Position numbers and translations under genes: made by a program. 39,126 bases of DNA, from contig CALDZL010000162.1 of the NCBI GenBank assembly GCA_937944295.1, positions 1-39,126 on the forward strand, in the 5' to 3' direction. Source of the stretch: an uncultured Sphingorhabdus sp. GTDB taxonomy: Bacteria; Pseudomonadota; Alphaproteobacteria; Sphingomonadales; Sphingomonadaceae. The notes under the pieces are model-generated. The model was not told the origin of the DNA and did not search any database. It worked only from the letters and a program-made list of their open reading frames with translations. Positions 8,522 to 17,832 of the stretch are shown one piece after another (positions within the stretch are counted from its first letter, which is position 1; the number at the start of each line of letters is the position of its first letter).

Positions 8522-11122
8522 TCATTCTTCTGTTGTTTTGGCTTTCTTTGCGGCTGATTTTTTAGCTACAGGCTTTTTAGGGGCTGCTTTCTTTTTCGCA
8601 GGTGCCTTTTTCGCAGGCTTCTTGGCAGCAGCCTTCTTTTTAGGAGCAGCTTTTTTGCGTTTTTTGGCTGGGCCTTTAGCAGCACGGTCGTCAATCAATT
8701 GTGCTGCTTCCTCAAGCGTCAACTGATCTTTATCAATGCTCTTTGGAATAGTCGCATTGACATTACCATCGGTAACATAAGGACCATAGCGCCCATCCAT
8801 AAGCTTAATTTCATCTTCGCTGCGCGGATGCTTGCCCAATATTTTAAGCGGTTCAGCCTTTGCGCGGCCACGACCTGGGTTTTTGGCCGCATCAGCAATT
8901 TTAGCCACCGCAGCATTCATGCCAATTTCAAAAACATCATTGGTGTTATCCAATTTAGCATATTTGCCATCATGAAGCAGGTAAGGGCCATAGCGGCCAA
9001 TGGCGGCACTAATCTCTTTGCTGGTTTCAGGATGTTCGCCAATCATGCGTGGCAGCGATAGTAATTTTAAGGCCCATTCCAAACCAAAATCTTCGGCCAA
9101 AACATCTTTGGGAATAGAAGCACGTTTGGCTTCTTTACCCTCGCCCATTTGCACATATGGGCCAAAACGGCCAGATTTGCGCATGATGATTAAATCTGTC
9201 TCTGGATGAACGCCCAATTCAATATCTTCACCGCCATCATCCGTAGAACCACCAGCTTGACCAAATTTGCGCGTGAATTTGCAATCTGGATAATTGTTAC
9301 AAGCGACAAAAGCACCATAACGGCCACCGCGAAGCGCCAATTTACCATCATCGCATTTGGGGCATATGCGCGGATCGCTGCCACCCTCTGTTTCAGGAAA
9401 GAGATAAGGACTTAAAAATTTATCCAATTCCGCTGTAATATCGGATGGCTTTTGTTCCATAACCTCAGCGGTCTTTGGTTTAAAGTCATGCCAAAAATCA
9501 CCCAGCACTTTTTTATACTCAGCCTTACCATCGCTCACTTCATCAAGCTTATCTTCGAGAGCGGCCGTAAATTCATAGGCTACATAACGTTCAAAGAAAC
9601 GTTCTAGAAATGCTGTTAATAGACGCCCTGATTCCTCTGCAAAGAAACGCTTTTGTTCGATACGGACATAGCTGCGATCTTTTAAAACCTGCAAAGTTGC
9701 TGCATAGGTTGACGGACGGCCAATGCCTAATTCTTCGAGGCGTTTTACCAAACTAGCTTCTGAATAGCGCGGTGCAGGTTGCGTGAAATGTTGATGTTTT
9801 TCGACAAGTTTTTTAACGGGCTTCTCACCCACAGACATAGGCGGCAATATTGCACCATCATCACCCTTGCTATCATCGCGGCCCTCTTCGTAAAGCGCCA
9901 TAAAGCCAGGAAATATAACAATCTGACCATTAGAGCGCATCGTCAATTGCCCTGTCGCATCGACAAAATCAACCGCAGTACGTTCCAACCGCGCAGCGCT
10001 CATCTGACTGGCCATCGCACGTTTGAATATGAGATCATATAATTTGCCATGATCGCCAGAGCCTGCTTTATCCATAGAAAAATTGGTTGGGCGAATGGCC
10101 TCGTGCGCCTCTTGCGCATTTTTGGCTTTGCTTTTGTATATGCGCGGTTTGTCAGGGATATATCCGCCATCATAACGATCTGATATGGCTTTGCGCGCAT
10201 CCGATATAGCGCTCGGGTCCATTTGAACACCATCGGTACGCATATAAGTGATTGAACCATCTTCATAAAGCTGCTGCGCGATGCGCATAGTATGGCTAGC
10301 GGCAAACCCCAATTTACGCGCCGCTTCTTGCTGCAGAGTCGAAGTAGTAAAGGGGGGTTGCGGATTACGTGAAGTTGGTTTTGTTTCTACGCTATCAATC
10401 ACTAGGCTAGAATCTTTTACGGCATCCATGGCAGCTTGAGCCGCTTTTTCATCACCCAGTGATAATTTTTCTAATTTCTCACCGTTATAATGGGTGAGAC
10501 GCGATGGAAATTCCTGTCCTTTATGCTCTAATTGCGCTGTAATAGACCAATATTCATCACTAATGAAGGATTCAATCTCACGCTCACGCTCAACAATGAG
10601 ACGTAGTGCTACTGATTGCACGCGTCCAGCCGATTTTGCGCCTGGTAATTTGCGCCACAACACAGGAGAAAGCGTGAATCCCACCAAATAGTCGAGGGCA
10701 CGGCGCGCCAGATAAGCTTCGATAAGATCCACATCCAACGCACGTGGTTGTGCCATAGCTTCTGTTACAGCCGTTTTTGTAATTGCGTTGAATGTGACGC
10801 GTTGCACGTCATCAGGCAAGCGTTTTTTGGCTTTTAAAACTTCCATTACGTGCCAGCTGATAGCTTCACCTTCTCTATCTGGGTCAGTCGCCAAGATTAA
10901 TCGATCAGCCGTTTTAGCTAAATCGGCAATGGCTTTTAATTGTTTGGCCTTATCACCATAGGGTTGCCATTTCATGGCAAAACCATCATCAGGATCAACC
11001 GAACCGTCTTTTGGTGGTAAGTCTCTAACATGGCCGTAAGAGGCGAGAACCTTGAAATCTCCCCCCAAATATTTTTCAATAGTTTTAGCTTTTGCAGGTG
11101 ATTCAACAATGACTAATTGCAT
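8522..11122 (-). CDS. topA: DNA topoisomerase I
   Basis: Type IA topoisomerase that relaxes negative supercoils. The N-terminal Toprim domain begins MQLVIVESPAKAKTIEKYLG and has the DPDRE metal motif at 80-84. The active-site tyrosine is Y293 in SITYMRTDG. After the core comes one four-cysteine zinc ribbon (CPKCDDGK...CNNYPDCKF), then repeated topoisomerase C-terminal modules with GRYGPYV-type motifs. The tail (about the last 50 residues) is almost only Lys, Ala and Pro, ending in KTTEE, as is common in alphaproteobacterial TopA. Full length at 866 residues. It is separated from dprA by 174 bases in which I see no gene; a 10-base palindrome GCAATATTGC lies 43-52 bases upstream of the start. 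Confidence 0.97.
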   Translation of the reverse strand: MQLVIVESPAKAKTIEKYLGGDFKVLASYGHVRDLPPKDGSVDPDDGFAMKWQPYGDKAKQLKAIADLAKTADRLILATDPDREGEAISWHVMEVLKAKKRLPDDVQRVTFNAITKTAVTEAMAQPRALDVDLIEAYLARRALDYLVGFTLSPVLWRKLPGAKSAGRVQSVALRLIVEREREIESFISDEYWSITAQLEHKGQEFPSRLTHYNGEKLEKLSLGDEKAAQAAMDAVKDSSLVIDSVETKPTSRNPQPPFTTSTLQQEAARKLGFAASHTMRIAQQLYEDGSITYMRTDGVQMDPSAISDARKAISDRYDGGYIPDKPRIYKSKAKNAQEAHEAIRPTNFSMDKAGSGDHGKLYDLIFKRAMASQMSAARLERTAVDFVDATGQLTMRSNGQIVIFPGFMALYEEGRDDSKGDDGAILPPMSVGEKPVKKLVEKHQHFTQPAPRYSEASLVKRLEELGIGRPSTYAATLQVLKDRSYVRIEQKRFFAEESGRLLTAFLERFFERYVAYEFTAALEDKLDEVSDGKAEYKKVLGDFWHDFKPKTAEVMEQKPSDITAELDKFLSPYLFPETEGGSDPRICPKCDDGKLALRGGRYGAFVACNNYPDCKFTRKFGQAGGSTDDGGEDIELGVHPETDLIIMRKSGRFGPYVQMGEGKEAKRASIPKDVLAEDFGLEWALKLLSLPRMIGEHPETSKEISAAIGRYGPYLLHDGKYAKLDNTNDVFEIGMNAAVAKIADAAKNPGRGRAKAEPLKILGKHPRSEDEIKLMDGRYGPYVTDGNVNATIPKSIDKDQLTLEEAAQLIDDRAAKGPAKKRKKAAPKKKAAAKKPAKKAPAKKKAAPKKPVAKKSAAKKAKTTEE

Positions 11123-11296
11123 AATTTATCATATACTTTTCTGTTTTAGATACGCAAAAATGGCGCAATATTGCAGTTAATGGACAACCCGCTGCACCCT
11201 AAATTGTAAAAATTCAAGTCTAAATTTTCTACCTTGTTATATAATCATCAGAATATTGGTCATCATTTACCCAAATTCAACCTATTATAATTTGTT

Positions 11297-12418
11297 TTAA
11301 TTTATTATCTTAACCTTTGCACCAGCGGCTCTTTCAAGCCGACCAGCTAGCTCTAGTTCTAATAATATCATCTGTACGTTCGCCGTGCTCAATGATGACT
11401 GCCGCACCAATTCATCAACCGACACAAATGTCATACCTAATAATGAGATAATATCATCTCTCTCATCCTCATTGGGTTCAATATTACTATCTATTGTCCA
11501 ATCTTGCTGAATTTCATTTAGACTTCGCCATTTATCATCTGACACATGGCCCGTGAAGCTTGTTAATAATTCTGCAATATCATCCGCGCTCTGAACCAAA
11601 TTTGCTCCATTGCGTATCAATTGATTACATCCGCGCGATCTGGGGTCTAATGGAGAACCAGGGATAGCCATTACTTCCCGCCCTAATTCCCCTGATAAAC
11701 GTGCTGTTATTAAAGAACCTGAATTTGGCGCAGCCTCGACAACAACAGTACCCATTGATAATCCAGCAATAATTCTATTGCGATTGGGAAAATGACGCGC
11801 AATCGGTTTTGTGTCATAGGTTTCTTCAGTGATGACAATATCTTTATCGGCGAGATTATTTTGTAACTCCGCATTTTCAGGAGGGTAGGCAATGTTAATA
11901 CCACCCGCAATAACAGCCGCAGTTCCACCGCCGCCTGCTCCCATATGGACGGCTGTATCAATCCCTCTTGCGAGCCCTGAGACAATAGTAAAGCCTTTTT
12001 CTTTTAATTCATAAGATAATGTTCGGGCAAATCGGCACGCCGCAGCCGATGCATTGCGTGCCCCTACTATCGCTACCATTGGCTTGTGTAATAACTCTTT
12101 ATTGCCGCAAGCAATCAAACAAGCAGGTGCTGATTCCATCTGTGATAATAATGCAGGATAATCATCACTACCCAAAAATATCATTTGCGCGCCCATTGAA
12201 TGCGATTTATCAATCTCAACTTCTATTTTTTTAGGATCTGCCAAGCTGATAGTGCGCCCTTTTCCGCGTGATGCTAATTCAGGCAGGGCTTCAATCGCTT
12301 TTATCGCGCTACCAAACCGCCCTAATAATTGGCGAAAAGTAATAGGGCCAATATTTTGCGAACGAATGAGACGTAGCCTAGAAAATGCCTCATTATCACT
12401 CAGCCCATTGGCTATCAT
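11297..12418 (-). CDS. dprA: DNA-processing protein DprA
   Basis: Binds single-stranded DNA and loads RecA during natural transformation. A helical N-terminal region (about 1-70, with the IGPITFRQLLGRFGSA motif) is followed by the Rossmann-like core: VAIVGARNASAAACRFA, VSGLARGIDTAVHMGA, GGINIAYPPEN, FPNRNRIIAGLS and EAAPNSGSLITA. The C-terminal about 65 residues look like the winged-helix domain found in many members (VSVDELVRQSSLSTANVQMILLELELAGRLER). At 373 residues it is full length. Its ATG overlaps the plsY stop by 4 bases, so the two are coupled. The window has no other competence genes. Confidence 0.94.
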   Translation of the reverse strand: MIANGLSDNEAFSRLRLIRSQNIGPITFRQLLGRFGSAIKAIEALPELASRGKGRTISLADPKKIEVEIDKSHSMGAQMIFLGSDDYPALLSQMESAPACLIACGNKELLHKPMVAIVGARNASAAACRFARTLSYELKEKGFTIVSGLARGIDTAVHMGAGGGGTAAVIAGGINIAYPPENAELQNNLADKDIVITEETYDTKPIARHFPNRNRIIAGLSMGTVVVEAAPNSGSLITARLSGELGREVMAIPGSPLDPRSRGCNQLIRNGANLVQSADDIAELLTSFTGHVSDDKWRSLNEIQQDWTIDSNIEPNEDERDDIISLLGMTFVSVDELVRQSSLSTANVQMILLELELAGRLERAAGAKVKIIN

Positions 12419-13032
12419 CTCTTGCCAACCTTTGGTTCATTTCCAGAAAACAGCCTAGCAATATTCTCACGATGTCGCCAAAAAGTAAGTATTGTGCAAA
12501 GTGCCAATATTAGAGCAATCTTAGGCCCACCCAAATAGAGCGCCGCTATTGGCGCACTTAGCGATGCTAATAATCCTGCCAAAGATGAAAGACGCACTAA
12601 TGCCAATGTCCCAATCCAACATCCTGCAAATAATAATCCCACTGGCCAACAGAGTGCTAATGCGATCCCAGCATAGGTAGCAACGCCCTTACCTCCTTTA
12701 AATTTAAGCCATATGGGATAGAGATGTCCTAAAAATGCTCCTAATGCCGCCATCAAACCTGCGTCCAGTGCATTTCCAATATCATAATTATCCGCGATAA
12801 ATTGCACAATCCAAACGGCTACGGCCCCTTTTAAAAGGTCTAACAATAATGTCGCTGCGGCTAGCCCCTTGCGCCCTGTTCTAAGTACATTAGTTGCACC
12901 AATGTTGCCCGAGCCAATTGCGCGTAAATCTCCCGCACCTGTTAGGCGCGTCAAAACAATGCCAAATGCTATAGAGCCAATAGCATATCCAATAAGCAAA
13001 AAAGGCCAATGTGCCGCAATATTAAAATTCAT
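12415..13032 (-). CDS. plsY: Acyl-phosphate:glycerol-3-phosphate acyltransferase
   Basis: Inner-membrane enzyme that acylates glycerol 3-phosphate from acyl phosphate, the first step of phospholipid synthesis with PlsX. The three family motifs are visible: GSIAFG with GSGNIGATNVLRTG, KGGKGVATYAG, and FWRHRENIARLFSGNE near the C-terminus. About five hydrophobic membrane segments are spread over 205 residues, the family length. It is the first gene of plsY-dprA and is transcribed away from murI. Confidence 0.95.
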   Translation of the reverse strand: MNFNIAAHWPFLLIGYAIGSIAFGIVLTRLTGAGDLRAIGSGNIGATNVLRTGRKGLAAATLLLDLLKGAVAVWIVQFIADNYDIGNALDAGLMAALGAFLGHLYPIWLKFKGGKGVATYAGIALALCWPVGLLFAGCWIGTLALVRLSSLAGLLASLSAPIAALYLGGPKIALILALCTILTFWRHRENIARLFSGNEPKVGKR

Positions 13033-13160
13033 ATTCTAGCCTTTCAAAACAACATCATCATGCCTATCGTTAATATCGATTGTCTGCAAGAGTTTCACCA
13101 TTTAATCATTATGATAAATCAAACTTGCCGATAAGATATTTGCGGCTTAGAGAAAACAGT

Positions 13161-13970
13161 ATGAATAATAAACATGCGCCAATATTATTTTTTGACAGCG
13201 GTATCGGCGGACTGTCGGTGATGCAAGCCGCTGCTCAACTAATGCCCCATCAACAATTTTTATATGTGGCAGATTATGCAGGCGCACCTTATGGGACAAA
13301 AAGCGAAGCCGAGATAGCATCGCGCGTTCCCGCCTTATTGGGCCGTTTGGCAGAACGCTATAAACCTAGCCTTATCACAATTGCATGTAATACTGCCTGC
13401 ACTATCGCTTTATCACATGTTAGAGCAGCGCTAAATGTACCTATAGTCGGTACTGTGCCTGCTATTAAACCCGCATCATTGGCAACCAAAAGCGGCGTAA
13501 TTGGTTTACTGGGAACTGACGCTACGATTAGACAACCCTATATTGATCGATTAGAAAATACGCATGCCAGTGATTGTGTCATGCTGCGTCATGCTGCACC
13601 CCAACTCGTAAGCGCCGCAGAAGCCAAAATGCGCGGTGAATTTGTAGATAAATCAATTTACGCTTCTGCCATACATGGTCTTACATCACAGAATAATGGC
13701 GATAAAATTGACTATATTATACTAGGATGCACTCACTTTCCGCTGCTGATCAGTGAATTATCGCAGAGTGCTACTGATAATATCTATTTTTTACACGGAG
13801 CAGATGGAATAGCGCGCCAAATAAAAAAATTATTAATAGATAGCGGCACGCCTCCTCCTATTAATGGTAGCGCTAATCATCATTTTATTACCAGTGGGCC
13901 ATTGGATGATATAGGCGTTTATAAAGCTTCCTTATACGATTACGGTTTTACAGATTATAGCTCTATATAA
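13161..13970 (+). CDS. murI: Glutamate racemase
   Basis: Makes D-glutamate for peptidoglycan. DSGIGGLSV is at 12-20. The two catalytic cysteines lie in IACNTAC (C76) and in LGCTHFPLL. ADYAGAPYGTKS (38-48) is another family motif. From this ATG the protein is 269 residues, normal for the family. The frame is open 81 bases further upstream, but the added residues do not resemble the family. GAGAA lies about 9 bases before the ATG. Divergent from plsY, with 128 bases between starts. Confidence 0.94.
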   Translation: MNNKHAPILFFDSGIGGLSVMQAAAQLMPHQQFLYVADYAGAPYGTKSEAEIASRVPALLGRLAERYKPSLITIACNTACTIALSHVRAALNVPIVGTVPAIKPASLATKSGVIGLLGTDATIRQPYIDRLENTHASDCVMLRHAAPQLVSAAEAKMRGEFVDKSIYASAIHGLTSQNNGDKIDYIILGCTHFPLLISELSQSATDNIYFLHGADGIARQIKKLLIDSGTPPPINGSANHHFITSGPLDDIGVYKASLYDYGFTDYSSI

Positions 13971-14310
13971 ATAATTATACGCTGTAACAATTTACCTTTG
14001 ATTGGAATAATCAATCACTATTAGTATTTTTATTAATTAGATAAATATAAGAAATATGCTTATGACTTGCGCGTCATAGCAATGAAAGATTATCCCTACT
14101 CAAAAACATTGCTATAACAGCAAATGCCAATGCGACTGGAAAAAATATTTTAGTCTCGTTGGGGTTATCATTACATATAACCTACATATCAGCCGATAGA
14201 TTCCCCCAAATCTATCGGCTGAAACATAAGCAATTGTTGAATTCCATATTATATTGCACCATAAGAAGTATAGTTGTGCAAAATTTGTGAGTCTTAACAG
14301 AGCTAATAAT
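13971..14310. other. 340-base gene-free region between murI and hemA
   Basis: No gene-like reading frame is present. A small AT-rich inverted repeat (TGATTG 13999-14004, CAATCA 14012-14017), followed by a few T residues (TATTTTT), could be a weak murI terminator. The rest holds the inverted repeats listed at 14061-14222. From 14223 to 14310 the DNA is AT-rich and could hold the hemA promoter, but I could not fix a -35/-10 pair. Confidence 0.5.
14061..14222 (+). promoter_or_regulatory. Structured region upstream of hemA: four inverted repeats, two mutually exclusive
   Basis: Four inverted repeats can be read directly. H1: TATGAC 14061-14066 with GTCATA 14073-14078. H2: ATAGCAATG 14076-14084 with CATTGCTAT 14107-14115, a perfect 9-base arm. 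H3: GGTTAT 14163-14168 with ATAACC 14177-14182. H4: TCAGCCGATAGATT 14189-14202 with its exact complement 14209-14222, a perfect 14-base stem with loop CCCCCA. H1 and H2 share bases 14076-14078, so they cannot both form fully. H4 has no T tract on either strand. It may be an operator, a leader RNA or a processing site; whether it is transcribed is unknown. Confidence 0.45.
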
Positions 14311-15546
14311 ATGAATGATACCACTCTAAATTATGATCATATCTTTGATAAAGCCATTGATCGTCTCCACAGCGAAGGCCGTTATCGTGTATTTATCGAT
14401 ATATTACGCAATAAGGGGAAATTCCCCAATGCACGTTGTTTTGCGGGGCATAATGGCCCAAAAGAAATAACCGTTTGGTGTTCTAATGATTATTTATGCA
14501 TGGGCCAACATCCCAAAGTCATCGAAGCGATGGAAGATGCACTTCACGATGTTGGCGCGGGTTCTGGCGGCACGCGCAATATTGGCGGCAACACCCATAT
14601 CCATGTTGAATTAGAAAGCGAATTGGCCGACTTACACAGCAAAGATGGTGCATTATTATTCACGTCAGGCTATGTTTCCAATGAAGCCACTCTATCGACT
14701 TTGGCCAAATTATTACCCAATTGCGAGATATTTTCCGACGAATTAAATCATGCCTCCATGATTGCTGGAATAAGAAACTCTGGTTGTCCTAAGCATGTGT
14801 TTCGTCATAATGATCTAAACCATCTCGAAGAATTATTAGCGGCCACTGATGCTAATGTCCCAAAATTAATCGCCTTTGAAAGTGTATATTCCATGGATGG
14901 CGATGTGGCTCCTATTGAAGCCATTTGCGATCTGGCCGATAAATATAACGCCATTACTTACTGCGATGAAGTCCATGCGGTCGGCATGTATGGCAAACAT
15001 GGTGGTGGTATTACAGAACGTGACGATGTAGCAAAGCGTGTTACTATTATAGAGGGTACACTGGGCAAGGCCTTTGGCGTGATGGGCGGTTATATTGCCG
15101 CCGATCAGAATATTATCGATGTCGTGCGTAGCTATGCCCCTGGTTTTATCTTCACAACATCTTTATCCCCTGTTCTAGCAGCTGGTGTTCTGGCTGCTGT
15201 AAGGCATCTTAAGAGCAGCAATGAAGAAAGAGATGCACAGCAAAAAAATGCGCAATCGCTGAAAGAGAAATTCTCAGATGCTGGTCTGCCCGTCATGATA
15301 AGCAATACACATATAGTACCATTAATGGTTGGCGATCCCATAAAAGCAAAAAAAATTAGCGATATATTACTTGCTGAATATGGCATTTATGTTCAACCGA
15401 TCAATTATCCAACCGTACCGCGCGGCACAGAGCGGCTGCGTTTTACCCCTGGCCCACAACATGACGAAAATATGATGGAAACTCTTACAAAAGCGCTGAT
15501 AGAAATTTGGGGCAGAATGGAATTAGAACTTAAAAAAGCGGCTTAA
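14311..15546 (+). CDS. hemA: 5-aminolevulinate synthase
   Basis: PLP enzyme of the alpha-oxoamine synthase family that condenses glycine with succinyl-CoA, the first step of haem synthesis by the C4 route. [20 protein letters not shown] (7-26) is the typical opening. Seen are [32 protein letters not shown], the cofactor aspartate in [11 protein letters not shown], and the PLP lysine K253 in [14 protein letters not shown]. 411 residues, normal length. The frame is open upstream to 14254, but family similarity begins just after M1 at 14311. The ribosome site is weak. Convergent with the dehydratase gene, with one base between stops. Confidence 0.94.
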   Translation: MNDTTLNYDHIFDKAIDRLHSEGRYRVFIDILRNKGKFPNARCFAGHNGPKEITVWCSNDYLCMGQHPKVIEAMEDALHDVGAGSGGTRNIGGNTHIHVELESELADLHSKDGALLFTSGYVSNEATLSTLAKLLPNCEIFSDELNHASMIAGIRNSGCPKHVFRHNDLNHLEELLAATDANVPKLIAFESVYSMDGDVAPIEAICDLADKYNAITYCDEVHAVGMYGKHGGGITERDDVAKRVTIIEGTLGKAFGVMGGYIAADQNIIDVVRSYAPGFIFTTSLSPVLAAGVLAAVRHLKSSNEERDAQQKNAQSLKEKFSDAGLPVMISNTHIVPLMVGDPIKAKKISDILLAEYGIYVQPINYPTVPRGTERLRFTPGPQHDENMMETLTKALIEIWGRMELELKKAA

Positions 15547-15547
15547 A

Positions 15548-16543
15548 TTAACTGCCAATCATCCTTACATATTGGATAGCATCAACATTACCACCCGATA
15601 AAGTCACCACCATATTCGAGGTAATATGGACTTTACCGCCTAATATCGCCGCCAAGGCCACTGCTCCGCCTGGTTCGACTATTAAGCGTAATTTGTCATA
15701 AGCTAGTCGCATAGCATTTTCTACCTCTACTTCTGATACTGAAACAGCATTGGCATTACATTCCTTTAATATATCAAATGTCCTTTCCGATACGCGCAAT
15801 GTTTGCAGCGCATCACAAGCGGTATTGGGCGGATTATCACTGACAGGAATAATATGCCCCGCGCGCAATGAATTGCCCATATCGTCCCAACCATCAGGCT
15901 CAACAATTGTTATGTGTGCATTTGCAAGTGCAAGTATGCCGCCGCTCGCTAGACCGCCGCCGCCACAGCAGGCGACAATATGGGATATATCAGCACTCCT
16001 CATCGCCTGTAATTGCGCGGCTGCTTCAATCATAGTGCTGCCCTGTCCCTCTATGATCCAAGGGTCATCATAACTAGGAACGATGATCGCGCCTGTATCG
16101 CTCGAAATCTGCCCTGCTATTTCCTCTCGGCTTTCGTTCATCCGGTCATAAGTGATTATTTTAGCGCCCAAAGCCGCCGTATTGTCCATTTTTGCCGCTG
16201 GAGCATCTTGCGGCATGATAATAGTCGCTGCAATGTCAAGCTTCTTAGCAGCCCAAGCAACGCCTTGCGCATGATTACCGCTCGAATAAGCTACGACACC
16301 CTTAGCTTTATCCTCAGTATTCAAATCGCTCAAGCGATGCCATGCACCACGAATTTTGAAAGCCCCTATCGGTTGGAGATTTTCAGCTTTGCAAAATATT
16401 TCCATCCCATCAATTTCAATCGGTAATAGCGGCGTTGGCGGCAAAATCTTTGCGATTTTTGCGGCAGCACGCAACACACCCTCTCGGCTCGCTTTACGTT
16501 TGGGGTCTAAAAGGTGTGAAACGGCATCTTGCTCTAATGTCAT
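15548..16543 (-). CDS. PLP-dependent threonine/serine dehydratase
   Basis: Fold type II PLP enzyme, 331 residues, with no C-terminal ACT regulatory domain. The PLP lysine is K63 in GAFKIRGA. SSGNHAQGVAWAA binds the substrate carboxylate. CGGGGLASGG is the phosphate-binding loop and VVTLSGGNVD is the C-terminal cofactor contact. The length fits catabolic threonine ammonia-lyase or serine racemase rather than biosynthetic IlvA, although ilvD is in the window. Threo-3-hydroxyaspartate dehydratase is another possibility. It is transcribed away from the carboxynorspermidine dehydrogenase gene across a 44-base gap. Confidence 0.85.
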   Translation of the reverse strand: MTLEQDAVSHLLDPKRKASREGVLRAAAKIAKILPPTPLLPIEIDGMEIFCKAENLQPIGAFKIRGAWHRLSDLNTEDKAKGVVAYSSGNHAQGVAWAAKKLDIAATIIMPQDAPAAKMDNTAALGAKIITYDRMNESREEIAGQISSDTGAIIVPSYDDPWIIEGQGSTMIEAAAQLQAMRSADISHIVACCGGGGLASGGILALANAHITIVEPDGWDDMGNSLRAGHIIPVSDNPPNTACDALQTLRVSERTFDILKECNANAVSVSEVEVENAMRLAYDKLRLIVEPGGAVALAAILGGKVHITSNMVVTLSGGNVDAIQYVRMIGS

Positions 16544-16587
16544 AGCGCTTTATAGGGTGATAGAGAATCTTCGGCAATAGGATTGGA

Positions 16588-17829
16588 ATGGTAATGGGCA
16601 ATATAATAATCATCGGAGCTGGCGGCGTAGCATCTGTAGCGGCGCATAAAATGGCGCAACTACAAATTACCGAAGATGGATTATTTGATAAAATCTCTAT
16701 TGCAAGCCGAACGATCAGCAAATGCCATGCGATTGCGGAATCGGTATTGGAACGCCACGATGTTACAATTGATTGCTATCAAATTGATGCCGACGATGTG
16801 GCCGCAACCACGAAATTATTGAACGAAACAAAGCCTGATTTGCTCGTAAATTTGGCCCTTCCTTATCAAGATTTGCACATAATGGAGGCCTGCCTCGCCG
16901 CTGGCGTACATTATATGGATACGGCGAATTATGAACCGCTTGATGTTGCAAAGTTTGAATATCATTGGCAATGGGATTATCATGATAGGTTCAAGCACGC
17001 TGGGCTAACCGCACTACTGGGTAGCGGATTTGACCCTGGTGTCACCAGCGTATTCACCACCTATTTACGCAAACATCATTTTGATCGCATTGATACATTG
17101 GATATATTGGACTGTAATGGCGGCGAAAATGACGAAGCCTTTGCCACCAATTTTAACCCAGAAATTAATATCCGCGAAGTGACCGCCGTGGCAAGGCACT
17201 GGGAAAAGAAAGACGGCGGTAATGGCGATTGGGTCGAAACACCGCCTATGTCGGTTAAACAAGAATTTGATTTTGAGGGCGTTGGCCCGAAAAATATGTA
17301 CCTCATGTATCATGAGGAAATAGAGAGCCTTAAGACCCATTTGCCCGAAATTGGCCGCATAAGATTCTGGATGACCTTTGGCGATGAATATATCAAGCAT
17401 CTTACCGTGTTGCAAAATGTAGGCATGACGCGCATTGATCCCATCATCTATGAAGGCAAAGAAATTATCCCGCTACAATTTTTAAAATCCGTTCTTCCTG
17501 AACCTGCATCATTAGGCAATAGCACCAAGGGAAAAACCAATATCGGTTGTATTGCAACTGGCCTTGGCAAGGATAGAAAAGAAAAGACATTATATATCAA
17601 CAATATATGTGATCATGAAGAAGCGTATCGCGAAACAGGTAACCAAGCAGTCAGCTATACCACGGGCGTTCCCGCCATGATTGGCGCAGCGATGCTGGTA
17701 TCGGGTCAATGGTCAGGTAATGGCGTGTTTAATATGGAACAATTTGATCCCGATCCCTTTATGGATATGCTGAACCGTCATGGCTTGCCTTGGCAGATCA
17801 AAGAATTAGAGAGACCATTGGATTTTTGA
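16588..17829 (+). CDS. Carboxynorspermidine/carboxyspermidine dehydrogenase (saccharopine dehydrogenase family)
   Basis: Reductively condenses L-aspartate semialdehyde with putrescine or 1,3-diaminopropane to give carboxyspermidine or carboxynorspermidine, using NADPH. The N-terminal Rossmann motif is IIIGAGGVASVAAHKMAQ. LVNLALPYQDLHIMEACL and HYMDTANYEP follow, then GSGFDPGVTSVFTTYLRK, all typical of this branch of the saccharopine dehydrogenase family. 413 residues, full length. An in-frame ATG at 16594 is an equally good start: AGGA is 5 bases before the first, GGA is 6 bases before the second. The decarboxylase gene follows at once. Putrescine as the co-substrate is inferred from the nearby ornithine decarboxylase. 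Confidence 0.9.
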   Translation: MVMGNIIIIGAGGVASVAAHKMAQLQITEDGLFDKISIASRTISKCHAIAESVLERHDVTIDCYQIDADDVAATTKLLNETKPDLLVNLALPYQDLHIMEACLAAGVHYMDTANYEPLDVAKFEYHWQWDYHDRFKHAGLTALLGSGFDPGVTSVFTTYLRKHHFDRIDTLDILDCNGGENDEAFATNFNPEINIREVTAVARHWEKKDGGNGDWVETPPMSVKQEFDFEGVGPKNMYLMYHEEIESLKTHLPEIGRIRFWMTFGDEYIKHLTVLQNVGMTRIDPIIYEGKEIIPLQFLKSVLPEPASLGNSTKGKTNIGCIATGLGKDRKEKTLYINNICDHEEAYRETGNQAVSYTTGVPAMIGAAMLVSGQWSGNGVFNMEQFDPDPFMDMLNRHGLPWQIKELERPLDF

Positions 17830-17832
17830 TTG

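Noticed and set aside
8522-8690. Repetitive-looking DNA at the end of topA
   Set aside because: It encodes the Lys/Ala/Pro-rich C-terminal tail of topoisomerase I, common in alphaproteobacteria, and is not a mobile repeat or CRISPR.
11123-11296. Regulatory element in the topA-dprA gap
   Set aside because: Only a 10-base palindrome (GCAATATTGC, 11165-11174) stands out, which is expected now and then by chance in AT-rich DNA. No promoter pair could be fixed.
13999-14030. Intrinsic terminator after murI
   Set aside because: The stem TGATTG/CAATCA is short and AT-rich, and the T run begins about 8 bases after it. Too weak to list as a terminator.
14112-14324. Minus-strand frame of 70 codons in the murI-hemA gap
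   Set aside because: It runs across the 14-base hairpin and into the hemA start, has no ribosome site and no recognisable features. The inverted repeats explain the region better.
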